A DNA stretch of 34,852 nt from an uncultured Clostridia bacterium (GTDB lineage Bacteria > Bacillota > Clostridia > Oscillospirales > Oscillospiraceae), in contig CALLZZ010000368.1 in the NCBI GenBank assembly GCA_937858235.1, forward strand, positions 1 to 34,852, given 5' to 3'. The notes under the pieces were generated by a model. That model made no database searches. It had not been told where the DNA came from and saw only the letters and a list, made by a program, of their open reading frames with translations. Below are positions 31,618 to 34,852 of the stretch, piece after piece. The first letter of the stretch is position 1. Each line of letters opens with the position of its first letter. The position numbers were made by a program, and so were the translations under genes.

Positions 31618-33140
31618 GCACTTCGCACCTCCTTTTTTCGAAGACTTTCAATGAGTGCCTGAGGCATACCGTTCTCCAGCAGTCGTTTGGCAAGGCTGTC
31701 TGAGATGGTGTTCACCTGTTCGTGATGTCCCTCGATGATAAATTTGCCGTTCTCAATACGGTTTTCAGTGATCACATACTGAAAGAGCGGGCGGTAGTGT
31801 CTTGTGCCGTCCGGCAGAATTTCGCATTCCTGAATCTCCATCATGCGCCGCTGCTTGTTTTCAAGTTGTTTGCAGAACACCACAATCGGATAGGCCTCCG
31901 TGACATAGTCCATGAGGGTCTGGTCGGACATATCCACGGCACGTTTGCACAAAGACACCATGCGGCGGTAAGTGGCTTCGCAGGAATTAGAGTGGATGGT
32001 GGTCAATACCGCTACGCCGGTCCGGGCAGCTTCCTGCGCAGCATTCGCTTCTGCACCGCGCATTTCTCCTACCACGATGATATCCGGATTAAAGCGGAGC
32101 GCATAGTCTAAAAGATCGGTCTGATCAATACGCTGACGGTCATTGTCGCTGTCGCGGGTCAGGGTATGGATAACCGAGTTGACCACCTTACCGTCTTTTT
32201 CCCGTACCAGTGCAAGCTCACGGGAGCCGTTTTCAATGGTATAGATTCTCTTGTTGTCCGGGACAGTTGTCAGCACCCAGCCAGCCACAGTGGTTTTGCC
32301 GGAGCTGGTGGCGCCTGCCACACAGATTGATATGCCATAGCGGATACAGAGAGATAAAAAATCCAGCATGGAATCTGTTGCCGTGCCGCTTTTGACAAAG
32401 TCCTCTTTCTTCATGCTCTGAGGGTTTACGATACGGATGGAGGCTGCTACGCCAACATCCTCGTCCACAATGGGACTTTTGAGTACGGCTATGCGGATAT
32501 TCTTACTCAAATGTCCCAGCACGATGGGGCTGGCGTTGTCTAAGACCATCCCACTGATGTGAAGCATCCTTCGGATGACATTGACAGCGTGCTGGGGGCT
32601 TTCAAAACGTTCCTCCAGCTTGACGGTTCGTCCGTCCGAATACTGTACCTCAATATCCCGCCATGAGTTGATGTCGATTTCCTCAATGCCTGTGCCAAAG
32701 ATATATTTAGTTAGAAACCCAAACTCCGCCATTTCGGTGTAGAGGGCATCTGTAAGCTTTTTTCCGCTTAAGCCGTTTACCGAGATGCGGTGATCCTGTA
32801 CATACTTGGCGATATAGCGTTTAAGCTGTGCTTTGGCATCCTCGCCGCCCGCTGTGATGAGAGTGCTGTAGTTTTCGGAAATATATTCCTGCACATCGGC
32901 AAGTACTGATGAAAAGCTCTTTCCCTCGGCTTCAGGGGTAAAGAACAGCGTATGCGCACGGTTCGCGCCTGCAAAATCTACCGGGTGTCTGACCGTGGGC
33001 TCCTGCTCTGAGATGCTGTTTAAAGCCGCAGGTTTTGTCAAAGGGGCTATGGATAAATGGGTTTCGACCGTTTTTTTCTGTTCGGCCTGCGGCTTATTCT
33101 TCTTGGAAAATGCCTGAGCATTTCTCTTTTTCCCTAACAT
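31614..33140 (-). CDS. cpaF: CpaF/TadA-type pilus assembly ATPase
   Basis: The 508-residue secretion ATPase of the VirB11/GspE superfamily has Walker A GATSSGKT at 276-283, the Asp box IYTIENGSREL at 299-309, Walker B IIVVGEMRG at 354-362 and the His box TTIHSNS at 380-386. The first 70 residues are a polar extension. It powers pilin extrusion; in a conjugative element it could alternatively act like VirB11, but the adjacent TadB/TadC/CpaB genes favour a Tad role. The ATG at 33140 has GGGAGGTG and overlaps the CpaE-like gene by 7 bases. Confidence 0.94.
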   Translation of the reverse strand: MLGKKRNAQAFSKKNKPQAEQKKTVETHLSIAPLTKPAALNSISEQEPTVRHPVDFAGANRAHTLFFTPEAEGKSFSSVLADVQEYISENYSTLITAGGEDAKAQLKRYIAKYVQDHRISVNGLSGKKLTDALYTEMAEFGFLTKYIFGTGIEEIDINSWRDIEVQYSDGRTVKLEERFESPQHAVNVIRRMLHISGMVLDNASPIVLGHLSKNIRIAVLKSPIVDEDVGVAASIRIVNPQSMKKEDFVKSGTATDSMLDFLSLCIRYGISICVAGATSSGKTTVAGWVLTTVPDNKRIYTIENGSRELALVREKDGKVVNSVIHTLTRDSDNDRQRIDQTDLLDYALRFNPDIIVVGEMRGAEANAAQEAARTGVAVLTTIHSNSCEATYRRMVSLCKRAVDMSDQTLMDYVTEAYPIVVFCKQLENKQRRMMEIQECEILPDGTRHYRPLFQYVITENRIENGKFIIEGHHEQVNTISDSLAKRLLENGMPQALIESLRKKEVRSA

Positions 33141-33949
33141 CCGAACACCTCCCTTGCAATTTTTTCAATTTCTCTGCGGAATTGACGGCTGTCCTTCAGG
33201 GACAGATCGGCAAGCAGATTGCCTGCAAGATACTGTTCCTCCAATTCCTGCGAATGGGTCAGGGTAAAGGCCACCGATCCCAGCGCCTGTCCGATCTGCT
33301 CGCCGGCCTGCTGGGGTTTTACATTGCTTGCAACCTTATATTGCTTATCCGCATCCCATTTGGAATCCCGAAGCAGAGGAAGCTGACTGGAGAGATAGCT
33401 CACCGATTTTAGGTCGGCATTGGCAAGTCGCAAAACGTTGTCGGCTTCCATGAGCGCCACGGTGGAGAGGATGTCATTGGCAATATAGCTGCCGCAATCC
33501 ACCACCACAAATGGCGCAATTTTCCGCAGACCATCCATCAGTTCAAGTACCTGTACCTGCTCATAAGGCGGGTAGGTGTATTCGTTCTCACCCTTTTTCA
33601 TGCCGAGGATGGTGAGATGTCTGTGCTTTTTTAGCGTCACCAGATTATGCTTGATGAGAGCATCCGTCACATGAGCCGCTGCAAGGACGCTGCCCAGTGA
33701 ATGCTCGCATTCCAGCGCCGAGGGCGGACAGATGCAGGGCAGCATGGGTGCGGTCATGTCACACAGCAGAAGCACCACGTTTTTCTTCCGGTCGGCAAGA
33801 TACTTCGCCAGCTTGACCGCCACGGTCGTCTTGCCGCTGCCGGGTGAGCCCCAAACGGCAAGAATGCCGCTCTGAGGTTCCATCTCCTGCGTGATATCTT
33901 CCTCGGCAGATTGTCGTGTGAAGATGCTCTTTTTCTTGAAGTTCAGCAT
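33134..33949 (-). CDS. CpaE/MinD-like P-loop ATPase
   Basis: The 271-residue protein has a P-loop GSPGSGKT at 34-41, then LAKYLADRKKNVVLLLCDMT, the strand-and-Asp pattern of MinD/CpaE-type NTPases. PFVVVDCGSYIANDIL (near 147-162) fits the second conserved segment. In Tad systems CpaE/TadZ localises the machine at the membrane or pole. The P-loop has the standard GxxxxGKT layout but not the extra Lys of the deviant Walker A motif (KGGxGK), so the MinD branch assignment is not certain. The start overlaps the CpaB stop in TGATG. Confidence 0.8.
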   Translation of the reverse strand: MLNFKKKSIFTRQSAEEDITQEMEPQSGILAVWGSPGSGKTTVAVKLAKYLADRKKNVVLLLCDMTAPMLPCICPPSALECEHSLGSVLAAAHVTDALIKHNLVTLKKHRHLTILGMKKGENEYTYPPYEQVQVLELMDGLRKIAPFVVVDCGSYIANDILSTVALMEADNVLRLANADLKSVSYLSSQLPLLRDSKWDADKQYKVASNVKPQQAGEQIGQALGSVAFTLTHSQELEEQYLAGNLLADLSLKDSRQFRREIEKIAREVFGC

Positions 33950-34773
33950 CACTGCACCTCGCTTTCTGCAGGCGCTTCGGATACGGGGTTTTCTTCCGTT
34001 CCCTCGGCATGAGAGTCAGAAGGGCTGTCTTTTGTCTGTTCTGCAGGATAGAGGGCGGCGATCACTTTGTCCTGTGCTTCTAAAAATTTGGTGGTGTTGG
34101 CATGGGAGCCCCGGTAAACAAGGGACAGGTGGAGCTTGCCGTCAGACTCCAGCTCTGCCAGTATTTTGCTTTGTTCGGGAGAGACAAGCAGGGTCACCGT
34201 GGAGGGCAGTTCCCGTTCATCATCCCCTGCAGGAGCTTCCCCGGTATTAGCGTCATAGCCGGAGGATGCGGTTACGCTGATCACTTCAACATATTTCAAC
34301 TCGGCAGGGATAACGGTGGCACCCTGCTTTTTATAGTCAGGTGCTATGACCGACACGATATCGCCGCTCTGAAGCTTTCCGGAAAGGCCGTTTGCAAAGC
34401 TCTTGATGGTCACCGACATGGCTTGTTTGGTGCCGTCCAGATTGTACAGATAGGCGTTCTCAGCGGCGGGAGTGTCGGACAATTTAGTATTCAGAATATA
34501 GTCACCAACGGAAAGGTCGGCTTTAGCGTACTTGCCAATAACTGTTTCGCTCTGGCGTATGACATTTTCGGGAAGTCCGAAGCCGCCCACTTCCACGGTT
34601 TGAATCATGTCTTTGGTGATTTCATCACCTGCTTTAATTTCCTTTGTTACACGGACAATCTCTGTTTTCTGGCTGATGGATTTATTGAATAGCGGTGTCA
34701 CTCCGAAGCAGATGAGAAGGGATAAAAGAATACAGATTACGCCGACAACCGTGCGGTTTTTAAATAGGCTCAT
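33949..34773 (-). CDS. cpaB: CpaB-like pilus protein with SAF domain
   Basis: The 274-residue protein has an N-terminal membrane segment (VVGVICILLSLLICFGVTPL, about 9-28) followed by an SAF domain (about 38-100, EIKAGDEITKDMIQTVEVGG). A second region (about 120-220) carries GKLQSGDIVSVIAPDY and VTLLVSPEQSKIL, as in RcpC/CpaB proteins. The last 35 residues are acidic and disordered. CpaB is the periplasmic or wall-side assembly factor of Tad pili. It is the first gene of the operon seen here, with AGGAGGAAAATTT before the ATG. Confidence 0.9.
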   Translation of the reverse strand: MSLFKNRTVVGVICILLSLLICFGVTPLFNKSISQKTEIVRVTKEIKAGDEITKDMIQTVEVGGFGLPENVIRQSETVIGKYAKADLSVGDYILNTKLSDTPAAENAYLYNLDGTKQAMSVTIKSFANGLSGKLQSGDIVSVIAPDYKKQGATVIPAELKYVEVISVTASSGYDANTGEAPAGDDERELPSTVTLLVSPEQSKILAELESDGKLHLSLVYRGSHANTTKFLEAQDKVIAALYPAEQTKDSPSDSHAEGTEENPVSEAPAESEVQ

Positions 34774-34852
34774 AAATTTTCCTCCTATCGGTAAGGATCG
34801 TATTGTAAAGTTAAATGAAAGTTGAGGACCCGTCAGCCCTTCTGGTACAATG
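34774..34852. other. End of window upstream of cpaB
   Basis: The 79 bases upstream of cpaB are probably the 3' end of another minus-strand gene plus a short gap: the frame ending in LYQKG then TGA (34830-34832) is open to the window edge. No convincing promoter was found. The stretch is too short to identify. Confidence 0.3.

Overview
The window looks like part of an integrative/conjugative element (ICE) of a low-to-mid GC Gram-positive bacterium, most likely a gut-type Clostridia (Lachnospiraceae or Ruminococcaceae grade). The reasons are AGGAGG-type ribosome sites, Firmicutes sigma-A promoters, and a gene set typical of clostridial conjugative elements: a VirD4 ATPase, a VirB4 ATPase, a PrgI-like protein, an NlpC/P60-M23 hydrolase, and DUF4320, DUF6550, DUF3852, DUF6103 and DUF3991 proteins. 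Almost every gene is on the minus strand, so transcription runs from high to low coordinates. No integrase, rRNA, tRNA or CRISPR array was seen, so the element boundaries are probably outside the window.

Layout. 1-3.8 kb: a type I restriction-modification module (hsdS, cut by the window edge; a long hsdM; a small excisionase-type HTH gene) with its own promoter, followed by a degenerate gene remnant. 4.1-5.9 kb: a membrane diguanylate cyclase, a small hypothetical gene and an XRE regulator. 6.1-9.8 kb: an HTH protein, the VirD4 coupling ATPase, one AT-rich gene on the opposite strand, and a DUF3991/TOPRIM protein. 10-12.9 kb: a Sel1-repeat MobP-type relaxase, its ribbon-helix-helix partner, and a 378-bp gene-free stretch with an IncP-type nic-like site, the probable oriT. 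12.9-15.2 kb: DUF6103-like genes and a ParM/ParR-type segregation pair. 15.3-25.2 kb: the type IV secretion core (peptidoglycan hydrolase, VirB4, PrgI, VirB6-like) interleaved with an amidoligase, a gamma-glutamylcyclotransferase, a C5 DNA methyltransferase with a giant repeat-built variable region, and a DUF4406 protein. 25.2-28.7 kb: a gene broken by one amber codon, a six-copy repeat array, a VirB2-like small membrane protein, a large secreted protein and DUF6550. 28.8-34.8 kb: a Tad/Flp-type pilus operon (CpaB, CpaE-like, CpaF, TadB, TadC and two TadE-like proteins).

How the parts fit. The relaxase and its accessory protein would nick at oriT, VirD4 would dock the complex, and VirB4/VirB6/PrgI with the wall hydrolase would form the channel. 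The Tad module could build an adhesive or mating pilus, and ParMR could stabilise the circular form. The most notable observations are the T4SS plus Tad combination, the amidoligase/GGCT pair inside the transfer operon, attenuator-like RNA structures upstream of virB4, the repeat-built methyltransferase, the repeat array at 25.7-26.0 kb, and a recurring Met-rich C-terminal tail. All functions are assigned by motif recognition without database searches.
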